From Thermoflexales bacterium (lineage in GTDB: Bacteria; Chloroflexota; Anaerolineae; B4-G1; SLSP01): DNA of 7,275 bases. Below are positions 1-6,758 of the stretch, piece by piece; within the stretch, counting starts at the first letter, position 1; each line of letters starts with the position of its first letter. The stretch is taken from assembly GCA_007130345.1 (NCBI GenBank), contig SLSP01000142.1:1-7275 (forward strand), in the 5' to 3' direction. Both the position numbers and the translations under genes were made by a program. Under the pieces are notes generated by a model. The model did no database searches, was not told the origin of the DNA, and saw only the letters and a list, made by a program, of their open reading frames with translations.

Positions 1-528
1 CAAGCGGTCTTTGACCTCATCCCATAGAGCCGCCCCGCGGAGTGAACGCTCGACGACCTCGGACAGGGTTTTTTTGTCGTTGACTCCCTGCAAACGCAGT
101 CCATAAGCCACGTTTTCAAAAATAGACTTGGGAAACGGATTGGGTTTTTGGAACACCATGCCCACCCGCCGCCGCAGCTCCGCCACGTCCACCTTGGGAT
201 CGTAGATGTTTTCCCCATCGATATAAATCCCGCCTTCAATGCGGCAGGCATCAACCAAGTCGTTCATGCGGTTAAAGCAGCGTAACAGGGTCGATTTGCC
301 GCAGCCCGAAGGGCCGATAAACGCCGTGACCCGCTTGGCTGGGATTTGCATATTGATGTTATTCAACGCTCGAGAACTGCCGTAAAACAGCTCCAGATCC
401 CGAACCTCCAGCATAATGGTTTCATGCGACAAATCCAGACGCTGTTCCTGTTGTTGCGCAAACAGGCCGGCGTTCATACCGCCGCCCGAGGCTAAGGGTG
501 TCGTCGCTTCAGCAGTAGCCTGCATCAT
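1..528 (-). CDS. pstB: PstB, phosphate ABC transporter ATP-binding protein (C-terminus outside window)
   Basis: This is the cytoplasmic ATPase that powers phosphate import through PstC and PstA. The frame is open from ATG at 528 to the left edge, giving 176 N-terminal residues of a protein usually about 260 long. Visible parts are the aromatic A-loop (FYG, residues 48-50), the Walker A motif GPSGCGKST (72-80) and the Q-loop region VFQKPNPFP (125-133), which is characteristic of PstB. The LSGGQ signature, Walker B and switch His lie beyond the edge. Two ATGs are adjacent (528 and 525). An AGGAG at 540-544 favours 528, with an 11-base spacer. The first conserved strand starts near residue 39, so the protein has about 25-30 more N-terminal residues than E. 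coli PstB as I recall it; an internal ATG at 477 lacks a good ribosome site. It follows pstA by 29 bases and is clearly in the same operon. The family call is very secure. Confidence 0.97.
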   Translation of the reverse strand, partial: MMQATAEATTPLASGGGMNAGLFAQQQEQRLDLSHETIMLEVRDLELFYGSSRALNNINMQIPAKRVTAFIGPSGCGKSTLLRCFNRMNDLVDACRIEGGIYIDGENIYDPKVDVAELRRRVGMVFQKPNPFPKSIFENVAYGLRLQGVNDKKTLSEVVERSLRGAALWDEVKDRL

Positions 529-539
529 GATGAATACTT

Positions 540-544
540 CTCCT
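540..544 (-). promoter_or_regulatory. Ribosome binding site of pstB
   Basis: The minus strand reads TAGGAGAAG just after the pstA stop codon. The AGGAG core lies 11 bases before the ATG at 528 and 14 before the ATG at 525. It supports the long N-terminus of PstB rather than the internal ATG at 477. Confidence 0.7.
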
Positions 545-557
545 AAAAGCTAAACAA

Positions 558-2255
558 TTAATCGGACGCGCTGCGGTATTTTTCCCGCAGATGGTTGCGA
601 ATGCTGATCGCTGACAAGTTCAGCGTGATGATGATGAGCACCAGCGTTAAGGCGGTGGCGTAAACCAAGGGTTGTGCGGCCTCGGCATTGGGGCTTTGGA
701 AACCCACATCGTAAATATGGAAGCCCAAATGCATGATTTTGCGCTCTAAATGAATGAACGGGAAATTGCCGTCAATCGGCAGCGTGGGCGCGAGTTTGAC
801 CACCCCAACCAGCATCAAGGGTGCGACTTCACCAGCCGCCCGAGCGATGGCCAGAATCAACCCCGTCATCATGGCGGGAGTCGCCAGCGGTACCACCACT
901 TTCCATAGGGTTTCAGATTTGGTCGCCCCCAGTGCCAGACTGCCTTGGCGAATGGTGCTGGGTATCCGTGACAAACCTTCTTCCGTCGCCACAATCACCA
1001 CCGGCAGGGTCAGCAGAGCCAGGGTAAACGACGCCCACATCAGACCGGGAGTACCGAAAGTGGGTGCGGGTAGCGCTGCAGGGAAGAATTGCTGATCAAT
1101 GGCCCCGCCGATAAAGTAGATGAAAAACCCCAGACCAAACACGCCAAAGACAATCGAAGGTACCCCAGCCAGGTTATACACCGAAATGCGGATAATCCGC
1201 AGCAATGGGCCTTGGCGGGCATATTCACGCAGATAGATGGCCGCTAACACGCCGAAAGGTGTGACAATAATTGACATGATCAACACCATAGCCACGGTGC
1301 CAAAGATGGCGGGGAAAATGCCACCCTCGGTGTTGGCTTCGCGGGGGAAACCACTGAAAAAGTCCCAGAGGGTATCGACGTAGAAGCCTAATTTATCCGA
1401 TAACACCATCGCGTTTGGCTGTACCGCACGGATGATCTGACCGACGGCGATTTCAACCTCACGGCCATCGGCCACTGCGGCGACTAGGGTGTCACGGCGC
1501 ACATCGACATACAGTTGATCAAGCTGGGCTTGCAGTACCGCGTAGTCTTCATCGAGACGTTGGCGCTGGACGGCAAAGTCGGCCATACGCCGCTCATATT
1601 CGGCCTGATCAATGCGCCCGGCTTCCCGATTCAACTCCAAGCGACGCTCTCCCAGCCGCACTCGCTCCAGCGCGTTATTGATCGAACCGATGGCGCCGCG
1701 CTCAATGCCGCGTATCTCGTCAAACAGGTCATTAGAACGTTGGATGCGGGCTTGCAGCTCGGCCCAAAACCCCTCGTCCACCGCCTCGCTGACGACGGTG
1801 CCGTTTGCCAATAAGCGCACCGCATAGCCGTAGAAATCGCCCCATTCCCGGCGTTCCAAGCGCATCACGTCCCGCGGGTAATCCCATTCCCCCATGCCGA
1901 TTTCTGAGTACCAGACAAAGTCCCGTCCCCAAACATCACGATTGCCTTGCTTGATCAGGTAACGGTTGACTAATAGCAGATTCTCCGGTACCTCAAGGCC
2001 AGCATCACGCAGCACGTCAGCGGCTACAGTTTGTGAGCGGGTGACTTCACCAATAATAGTGATCGACTCACCATCGGCATCAGTGAGGGTGGTTTCAATA
2101 ATGGGGGACGGCCAGAAATGACCGAATCCCCGCACCGCGATTAAGGTCAGCAAGCCGACCACCATAATCATGCTGATGGTGATCGCGCCAGCGTTTAGCC
2201 AGATCCACGGTGAACCGCTTTTTAACCAATGTTTAAATGTCATCGTTGGTCTCAC
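558..2255 (-). CDS. pstA: PstA, phosphate ABC transporter permease, long form with periplasmic coiled-coil domain
   Basis: This inner-membrane permease pairs with PstC to form the phosphate channel. It has 565 residues, against about 300 in the short E. coli type. The first membrane segment is at about 17-43. It is followed by a hydrophilic region of about 265 residues (about 48-312), predicted periplasmic, with a highly charged helical stretch rich in Arg, Glu, Leu and Gln at about 165-258 that looks like a coiled coil. The permease core runs from about 313 to 555. Its cytoplasmic EAA loop, which docks the ATPase, is at about 425-480 and includes LALGATKSETLWKVVVP (440-456) and ARAAGEVAPL (471-480). 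The start is GTG at 2255, overlapping the pstC TGA as GTGA. An ATG four codons later (2243) is an alternative, and neither has a strong ribosome site, so translational coupling to pstC is likely. Long PstA proteins are known in Pseudomonas and relatives, but the function of the extra domain is not established as far as I know. Confidence 0.96.
   Translation of the reverse strand: MRPTMTFKHWLKSGSPWIWLNAGAITISMIMVVGLLTLIAVRGFGHFWPSPIIETTLTDADGESITIIGEVTRSQTVAADVLRDAGLEVPENLLLVNRYLIKQGNRDVWGRDFVWYSEIGMGEWDYPRDVMRLERREWGDFYGYAVRLLANGTVVSEAVDEGFWAELQARIQRSNDLFDEIRGIERGAIGSINNALERVRLGERRLELNREAGRIDQAEYERRMADFAVQRQRLDEDYAVLQAQLDQLYVDVRRDTLVAAVADGREVEIAVGQIIRAVQPNAMVLSDKLGFYVDTLWDFFSGFPREANTEGGIFPAIFGTVAMVLIMSIIVTPFGVLAAIYLREYARQGPLLRIIRISVYNLAGVPSIVFGVFGLGFFIYFIGGAIDQQFFPAALPAPTFGTPGLMWASFTLALLTLPVVIVATEEGLSRIPSTIRQGSLALGATKSETLWKVVVPLATPAMMTGLILAIARAAGEVAPLMLVGVVKLAPTLPIDGNFPFIHLERKIMHLGFHIYDVGFQSPNAEAAQPLVYATALTLVLIIITLNLSAISIRNHLREKYRSASD
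2252..2255 (-). promoter_or_regulatory. Four-base GTGA stop/start overlap joining pstC and pstA
   Basis: On the minus strand the pstC TGA stop (2254-2252) overlaps a GTG start codon for pstA (2255-2253). No clear Shine-Dalgarno lies before the GTG. Such overlaps commonly couple translation by ribosome re-initiation, which would keep the two permease subunits in similar amounts. The competing ATG at 2243 has a GTGAG sequence about eight bases upstream, a poor ribosome site, so the exact start is not settled. Confidence 0.6.
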
Positions 2256-4555
2256 AAATTGCTATAGCGTTGACGCAGGCGTTGGCGCACTACCTCGGCG
2301 GTCGTGTTGACTAGGAAGGTTAAAATCAGCAGCACCAGAGCGGACAAGAACAGAATCCGGTAGTGGGTACCCCCCACGGCGGTTTCGGTTAATTCCACCG
2401 CAACATTCGCCGATAGTGTGCGCATTCCTTCAAAAATATTGAAATTAATTACAGGGCTGTTACCTGTCGCCATCAGTACAATCATGGTCTCGCCGACGGC
2501 ACGGCCAAAACCCATCATGACCGCCGCGAAAATCCCTGGGCTGGCTGTGGGTAACACCACGTTATACAAGGTCTGCCAAGTGGATGCTCCCAGTGCCAGA
2601 GAGCCTTGGGTCAGATGCTTGGGCACGCTGTAGATGGCGTCTTCGGCAATTGAGAAAATGGTCGGAATGACGGCAAACCCCATGGCGATACCCACCACGA
2701 GCGCATTGCGCTGATCATAGGTAATACCAACATCGGTCAACCATTGCCGCATGCTGCCGCTGAAAAACCAGACTTCAACAAACGGGCTGACAGCAATACA
2801 GGCCCAGACGACTAGAACCAGCACCGGTACCAATAACAGGGCTTCCAGACCGGCAGGCAGGCGTTGGCGCAGAGTGGCCGGGGTGCGCATCCAGAGATAG
2901 CCCATAACCAGCATGGACAGGGGCAGCAGCAGCAGGATGCTGAACACAGCGGGCAGGTGAGATTCAATAAAGGGAGCCAACCACAAGCCGGCGAGGAATC
3001 CGAGGATCACCGTCGGCAAGGCTTCCATGATCTCAATCGTCGGTTTCACTGCGGAGCGCATGTGGCGCTGCATGAAATACGCGGTGTAAATCGCCCCCAT
3101 AACCGCCAGCGGGATGGCAAACAACATGGCATAGAAGGCCGCTTTCAGCGTACCCACCGTCATGGGAATCAAACTGAATTTAGGTTCGAAGTCGTCGGTG
3201 GCACCCGAAGACTGCCAGACATAATCCGGCTCGCTGCGCCCCTCATACCAGACCCGTCCCCACAGCGCTTGTAGCGAAGCCTCAGGATGGGGATTCCTCA
3301 GATTCAGAAAATTTAACTGCCCGGTATTATCCAGTACCAGCATGGCACGGTTCACGGGTGACAGGCCGATATGGGTAATCGGGCGTTCGGTCAGTTGCTG
3401 TTTGAGCAATGTGCGGTTGGAGGTGGCGTAATGTATGCCCAGTGTTCCTGCCGCATCGCCGACATAAAACCCTTTGCGTGCCAGTTCAGGCGCGATAGCC
3501 GTGATCGGCGCGCTGTGCGGCTCAAAGCTGCGGACTTGAGCCAAACGTTGAACCCTGTCAGCACCACGCACGAGAAACCACTGACTGAGAGAACCGTCCG
3601 ATCCGCCGACAATCAGCGATAGGGTACCGACCAAGAAATCAATGGCGGTGATCTGCTCACCAGCGGCCACCACTTGCTGCGAATCGACAATCCGGGCTTG
3701 CGCTGGCGAGCTGATGTCATAGTAGTGCAACCGCCCCTCGGTATCCGCCACATACAAACTGCGATGGGTGCTATCGACCAGTAAACGCTCGGTTTGACCG
3801 GGCGGTGTGGGCAGTTGATGGGATTGCTGGCGGACTTCGACCTCGCCGGTGAACATCGACGTTGTCGTGGTGTAGCGCGACAGCATCAATCGGCCATCGT
3901 CGGTTAATCCAGCGGCAATATAACCTTGTGATCCACGTTCCAACGCAAGATGCGTGATGGTACGCCCGTCTGGGTCAAGCACCACCGGTACTTCGCCGAG
4001 AGGAAACTCAAGCTTGGGTTCAATATGGCGGCGATCATCGGGAAAGGTCAGATTGTAAGCATGTTGGGCGACAATGGCCGAACCATCGGAAAGACCAAAC
4101 GCCACTAGGCGTCCGCGAGGCTCCCCAGCCGTAAAACTGGTAATGGTTACGCCCTCTGGGATGGGCAAAGTGAATTGCCGCCGTATCGTGCCCGAATCGG
4201 GTTCAAAAAAAGTGGCTACCCCATCGCTGGAAAAACGCACTGCCAGTTCTTGGTAGCGCTCCATGGTGAGGTAGTAGGTTTCCGCATGGACATCGCCGGG
4301 GATGACATAGCCGGTCTGCGGGGTGACGCTGGCGGGTCGCAGTAACGGGACGACTTCATAGAACAAATACACGAAAATCAATGCCAGAGCGATCACTACC
4401 CCGATACCGCCTGAACCCACGCCATAGCGTGAAAAATTGTTTTTGAAATAACGCCACTTGCGGAGCCGAGCACGCTGTTCACCACTGGGCAGCAGCGTTC
4501 GTCCCGGACTCCACCCCTTGGGCTGATCGCTGGAAGAAAGAGGTAAATCGCTCAT
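2252..4555 (-). CDS. pstC: PstC, phosphate ABC transporter permease, long form with periplasmic propeller-like domain
   Basis: This is the second inner-membrane channel subunit of the phosphate importer. It has 767 residues, more than twice the short E. coli type. About 46 cytoplasmic residues precede the first membrane segment (about 47-70). A region of about 360 residues follows (about 85-440), predicted periplasmic, containing seven spaced WD-like turns: SSDGVATFF (109), LSDGSAIVA (155), TDDGRLMLS (218), DTEGRLHYY (271), GSDGSLSQW (318), GDAAGTLGI (366) and LDNTGQLNF (408). Spacings of 42-63 residues suggest a seven-bladed beta-propeller. The permease core runs from about 465 to 755, with the EAA loop at about 638-695 (LALGASTWQTLYNVVLP at 653-669, GRAVGETMIVLM at 684-695). 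The start is ATG at 4555 with only a weak AGG upstream, so expression may depend on read-through from pstS and be low. The stop overlaps pstA. The permease call is secure; the propeller is inferred from the repeat pattern. Confidence 0.96.
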   Translation of the reverse strand: MSDLPLSSSDQPKGWSPGRTLLPSGEQRARLRKWRYFKNNFSRYGVGSGGIGVVIALALIFVYLFYEVVPLLRPASVTPQTGYVIPGDVHAETYYLTMERYQELAVRFSSDGVATFFEPDSGTIRRQFTLPIPEGVTITSFTAGEPRGRLVAFGLSDGSAIVAQHAYNLTFPDDRRHIEPKLEFPLGEVPVVLDPDGRTITHLALERGSQGYIAAGLTDDGRLMLSRYTTTTSMFTGEVEVRQQSHQLPTPPGQTERLLVDSTHRSLYVADTEGRLHYYDISSPAQARIVDSQQVVAAGEQITAIDFLVGTLSLIVGGSDGSLSQWFLVRGADRVQRLAQVRSFEPHSAPITAIAPELARKGFYVGDAAGTLGIHYATSNRTLLKQQLTERPITHIGLSPVNRAMLVLDNTGQLNFLNLRNPHPEASLQALWGRVWYEGRSEPDYVWQSSGATDDFEPKFSLIPMTVGTLKAAFYAMLFAIPLAVMGAIYTAYFMQRHMRSAVKPTIEIMEALPTVILGFLAGLWLAPFIESHLPAVFSILLLLPLSMLVMGYLWMRTPATLRQRLPAGLEALLLVPVLVLVVWACIAVSPFVEVWFFSGSMRQWLTDVGITYDQRNALVVGIAMGFAVIPTIFSIAEDAIYSVPKHLTQGSLALGASTWQTLYNVVLPTASPGIFAAVMMGFGRAVGETMIVLMATGNSPVINFNIFEGMRTLSANVAVELTETAVGGTHYRILFLSALVLLILTFLVNTTAEVVRQRLRQRYSNL

Positions 4556-4597
4556 AATGTGCGTTGCCTATCGAGTTAAGCCGTAAAATTAACCAGT

Positions 4598-4633
4598 AAA
4601 AAGCCCGAACGGCTAGCTATCGCCGTTCAGGCT
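4598..4633 (-). terminator. Rho-independent terminator or attenuator between pstS and pstC
   Basis: The minus strand has a 12-bp stem, AGCCTGAACGGC pairing with GCCGTTCGGGCT through one G-U wobble. It has an 8-base loop (4614-4621), and the 3' arm runs straight into TTTTT (4602-4598). This is a textbook intrinsic terminator. It sits inside the pst operon, 31 bases after the pstS stop and about 42 bases before pstC. Because no obvious promoter follows before pstC, it probably works as a partial terminator: most transcripts end after pstS and a fraction continue into pstC, pstA and pstB. It may also protect the pstS mRNA 3' end. Confidence 0.85.
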
Positions 4634-4664
4634 CAGGAACCAACAGGGTGTTAGTGTGGGTCAA

Positions 4665-5636
4665 TCAATCCTCAAGCCCAAGCTCAGCGCGGACGCGGCT
4701 GGCTATGGATTCTGGCAAGGGCACATAGCCATCCCGAGCCACCACTTCTTGACCTTGACGCGATAACACCATTTTGAAAAACTCGCGCTCTAAAGGCGGC
4801 AAGCCTCGGTTAGGATGCGAGTTGACATAGACCAGTAACATCCGGGCCAGTGGATAATCACCGGACACCGCATTCTCAGCGGTAGGCTCGAACAGCGCAT
4901 CTTCACGGCCTAGGGCAATGGCGCGTACCCCAGCAGTGGCGTAACCAATTCCGGAATAGCCGATACCGTTAATGGACTCATTAACCGCCTGCACTACGGA
5001 AGACGATCCGGGTTGTTCATTGGTAGCGGGTTTGAAATCCCCGCCACACATGGCATTCTGACGGAAATAGCCATAAGTCCCAGACACGGCATTACGTCCA
5101 TATAGAGCGATATCACGGTTTTCCCAAGCACCACCGAGACCCAACTGTCCCCAACGGGTAATGTCTTCGTCATGACCGCAGCGGCGATCCGTTGAGTAAA
5201 TCGCATCCACTTGCGCCAGAGTCAGACCCTCAATGGGGTTATCGCGGTTGACGTAAACGGCTAGTAAGTCAATAGCAACCCCCACTTGAGTCGGTGGATA
5301 GCCATGCACTTCCTCGAAGGTTTGAATCTCTGAGGAACGCATGGGACGGCTCATGGGGCCAAAGTTGGCGGTGCCTTCAGTAATGGCAGGCGGCGCCGTA
5401 CCGGAACCCGCGCCTTGGATTTGAATTCTGACGTTGGGGTAAAATCGCTCGAACTCCTCTGCCCAAAGCGTCATCAGATTATTCAGCGTGTCCGAGCCGA
5501 TCGACGACAGATTGCCGGAAATACCTGATACGCGCTCGTATTCAGGCAAATTCGGGTCAACACGGTCAGCCATGGCTGGAGCAGCGGTCAACAATAACGC
5601 CGAGGTGACGGCGACCATATTCATTCTAAGATTCAT
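4665..5636 (-). CDS. pstS: PstS, periplasmic phosphate-binding protein
   Basis: This periplasmic solute-binding protein captures inorganic phosphate and delivers it to PstC/PstA. It has 323 residues, normal for the family. A Sec signal peptide occupies residues 1-23 (hydrophobic core about 7-18, likely cleavage after AMA before DRV). Ligand-site motifs are GSDT (47-50), GAGSGT (75-80), GPMSRPM (93-99) and RNAVSGTYGYF (181-191, the SGT loop that binds phosphate). NEQPGSSSVVQAVNESINGIGYSGIG falls at about 206-231. Two cysteines in the mature protein (153 and 197) could form a disulfide. The sequence resembles the Pseudomonas type rather than E. coli PstS; by eye, the E. coli Asp56 position is occupied by Ser-Arg. 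The ATG at 5636 has TAGGAG ten bases upstream. It is the first gene of the operon, with a Pho box upstream and an attenuator after it, which fits the high level needed for a binding protein. Confidence 0.97.
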   Translation of the reverse strand: MNLRMNMVAVTSALLLTAAPAMADRVDPNLPEYERVSGISGNLSSIGSDTLNNLMTLWAEEFERFYPNVRIQIQGAGSGTAPPAITEGTANFGPMSRPMRSSEIQTFEEVHGYPPTQVGVAIDLLAVYVNRDNPIEGLTLAQVDAIYSTDRRCGHDEDITRWGQLGLGGAWENRDIALYGRNAVSGTYGYFRQNAMCGGDFKPATNEQPGSSSVVQAVNESINGIGYSGIGYATAGVRAIALGREDALFEPTAENAVSGDYPLARMLLVYVNSHPNRGLPPLEREFFKMVLSRQGQEVVARDGYVPLPESIASRVRAELGLED

Positions 5637-5646
5637 GGATTACTTA

Positions 5647-5652
5647 CTCCTA
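5647..5652 (-). promoter_or_regulatory. Ribosome binding site of pstS
   Basis: The minus strand reads TAGGAG ending ten bases before the ATG at 5636. It selects this ATG over in-frame Met codons 5 and 7 and gives the signal peptide its complete charged N-terminus. Confidence 0.75.
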
Positions 5653-5779
5653 ACTAATAAAGGGTAAATTGCTGAAAATGTTTATGAGATTGTTGAGTGT
5701 GCAATACAATCGCATTAAGTTTCCTTTGCACTTTTTTGCGTAGTATGGGCGAGTGATGTTTCAATTCTTTTAAGGGAAT

Positions 5780-5797
5780 ATGATAATTATGTGACAT
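5780..5797 (-). promoter_or_regulatory. Pho box (PhoB-binding site) upstream of pstS
   Basis: The minus strand reads ATGTCAC-ATAA-TTATCAT, two 7-base half-sites separated by a 4-base AT spacer, so the repeats are 11 bases apart as in the consensus CTGTCAT-A/T4-CTGTCAT. The first half-site matches 6 of 7 positions and the second 5 of 7. PhoB normally replaces the -35 contact at such promoters. A -10 in the right area is poorly defined (AAGAAT about 10 bases downstream, or TAAAAG about 7). The site lies about 143 bases before the pstS ATG, implying a leader of roughly 120 bases. It predicts induction on phosphate starvation by PhoR/PhoB, which are not in the window. Confidence 0.7.
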
Positions 5798-5815
5798 TGT
5801 AACTTAAGAGAGCGG

Positions 5816-5842
5816 ATTAATTATTTGATATATTAATTATTT
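5816..5842. repeat. Two direct copies of an 11-bp AT-rich sequence
   Basis: ATTAATTATTT occurs at 5816-5826 and again at 5832-5842, separated by GATAT, giving a 16-base period. The block lies about 20 bases upstream of the Pho box relative to pstS. Possible roles are a protein-binding or UP-like element or intrinsically bent DNA. In such AT-rich sequence, chance duplication is also possible. Confidence 0.6.
5818..5830 (-). promoter_or_regulatory. Possible IHF-binding site
   Basis: The minus strand reads TATCAAATAATTA, matching every fixed position of the IHF core consensus WATCAANNNNTTR, within an AT-rich surround that IHF favours. It is placed 20 bases upstream of the Pho box, where DNA bending could influence pstS transcription. 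Chance matches are frequent in AT-rich DNA, so this is only a candidate. Confidence 0.35.
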
Positions 5843-6045
5843 TTTGCTGTGCTGCGTTTTGACTGCATGACTGTGACAACAATTATGAACCTATTAAGGA
5901 AGAGAGCCGCGCTGCGTTCACATTCGAAAATTGCGTAGAATCTTGTTAAATTGTCTTGCGTTGAACTAACCCGACTCGGCTTAATCGTATCGGTACAGTG
6001 AAAAGTGCCTGTGAGCAAGCTGAATATTTGATTAATCAATTGGAT

Positions 6046-6050
6046 AAGGA
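6046..6050 (+). promoter_or_regulatory. Ribosome binding site of the FKBP-type isomerase gene
   Basis: AAGGA lies seven bases before the ATG at 6058. It decides between this start and an in-frame GTG at 5998, which would place 20 polar residues before the signal peptide. Confidence 0.75.
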
Positions 6051-6057
6051 TGAAACT

Positions 6058-6747
6058 ATGAAATTGCCTATTGCTTCCGCTGTGGCCGTGCTGACCTTGG
6101 GGCTGAGCAGCCCGACATTGGCTCAGTCGCCACTGGATACGGAACAACAACAGCTCAGTTATATTCTCGGCCTCGATGTCGGTGAGTCACTGCAAAACCT
6201 CGAAATCGATATTGATGTTGATTTACTGATGACCGGCATCGGCCATGCCTTGAGTGGGGAGGAGCGTTTGATCAGTGCCGATGAAGCGGACGGTATACGC
6301 AATGCCTTCATTCAGCGCATGCAGGCTCAAGCGCAGCAGGAAGCCTTTGCTCAGTCACAGGCTTTGCTGGAACAAGGTCAGCAGTTCATGACCGATAACG
6401 CCCAGCGCGACGGGGTTGAGGTCACGGATTCTGGGTTACAGTATGAAGTCTTGGAAGCGGCTGAAGGGGACAGTCCCGCCGCCACCGATGTCGTGACGGT
6501 GCATTATCGCGGCACTTTGATTGACGGCACGGAATTTGACAGCTCCTATGGCCGTGGTGAGCCGGCCACGTTTCCGCTCGATGGGGTAATCCCCGGCTGG
6601 ACGGAAGGCTTGCAGTTGATGACGGTCGGCAGCACCTATCGTTTCGTGATTCCCCCCGACTTAGCTTATGGCGAACAAGGTGCCGGTCAGGTGATCGCGC
6701 CCAATTCAACCTTGGTGTTTGAAGTCGAGTTGCTTGGTATTGAGTAA
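6058..6747 (+). CDS. Secreted FKBP-type peptidyl-prolyl cis-trans isomerase (FkpA/Mip-like)
   Basis: This enzyme speeds cis-trans isomerisation of proline bonds and probably acts as a folding helper in the periplasm or at the outer membrane. From ATG 6058 it has 229 residues, typical of the FkpA/Mip group. Residues 1-22 form a Sec signal peptide (core about 5-16, likely cleavage after TLA before Q). The N-terminal dimerisation-type domain is about 28-115, helical and rich in Gln, Ala and Glu. The catalytic FKBP domain is about 120-229 and retains the key pocket residues by motif: Y150 (VHYRG), F160 and D161 (EFDSS), F172, VIPGW (177-181), Y204 (AYGEQGAG), I213 and F221. There is no lipobox Cys at the cleavage site, so it is probably soluble rather than a lipoprotein. 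It is divergent from pstS and followed by a hairpin, then ureG. The family is secure; the exact member (fkpA, mip or fklB-like) is not, so no symbol is given. Confidence 0.95.
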   Translation: MKLPIASAVAVLTLGLSSPTLAQSPLDTEQQQLSYILGLDVGESLQNLEIDIDVDLLMTGIGHALSGEERLISADEADGIRNAFIQRMQAQAQQEAFAQSQALLEQGQQFMTDNAQRDGVEVTDSGLQYEVLEAAEGDSPAATDVVTVHYRGTLIDGTEFDSSYGRGEPATFPLDGVIPGWTEGLQLMTVGSTYRFVIPPDLAYGEQGAGQVIAPNSTLVFEVELLGIE

Positions 6748-6758
6748 GGATTAAGCAT

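Larger units (their letters stand above)
5637..6057. other. Divergent intergenic promoter region between pstS and the FKBP gene
   Basis: This gap of about 420 bases separates two divergently transcribed genes and is visibly more AT-rich than its flanks, especially at 5760-5845. I see no convincing gene in it. It holds the Pho box, an AT-rich 11-bp direct repeat with an IHF-like site, and the two ribosome sites. For the FKBP gene I could not define a good promoter: TAGAAT at 5936-5941 resembles a -10 box, but no suitably spaced -35 hexamer is present (TTCACA is only 13 bases upstream). The segment 5950-6040 is probably the 5' leader of the FKBP transcript. Confidence 0.6.

Noticed and set aside
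2864..3274. A 136-codon plus-strand open frame inside pstC, and similar long frames opposite pstA
   Set aside because: They lie wholly antisense to secure, conserved permease genes, have compositions typical of reverse-strand shadows, and match no recognisable family.
5862..5890. Second Pho-box-like site (TGTCAC on the minus strand at 5873-5878)
   Set aside because: No second half-site lies at the required 11-base spacing. The nearest TCA repeats are 6, 12 and 14 bases away, and the flanking half matches the consensus poorly.
5736..5941. Repeated TTGCGTAG words (near 5736 and 5931) and several GCTGCGTT/CTTGCGTT words
   Set aside because: They are short and irregularly spaced, with no consistent orientation relative to either gene. 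Chance recurrence is the simplest explanation.
5998..6057. In-frame GTG start adding 20 residues to the FKBP protein
   Set aside because: It would bury the signal peptide. The ATG at 6058 has a well-placed AAGGA and directly begins a typical Lys-plus-hydrophobic signal sequence.
5833..6150. A 105-codon minus-strand open frame crossing the intergenic region and the start of the FKBP gene
   Set aside because: It overlaps the signal peptide of a secure gene on the opposite strand, covers AT-rich promoter DNA, and its translation resembles no family I know.
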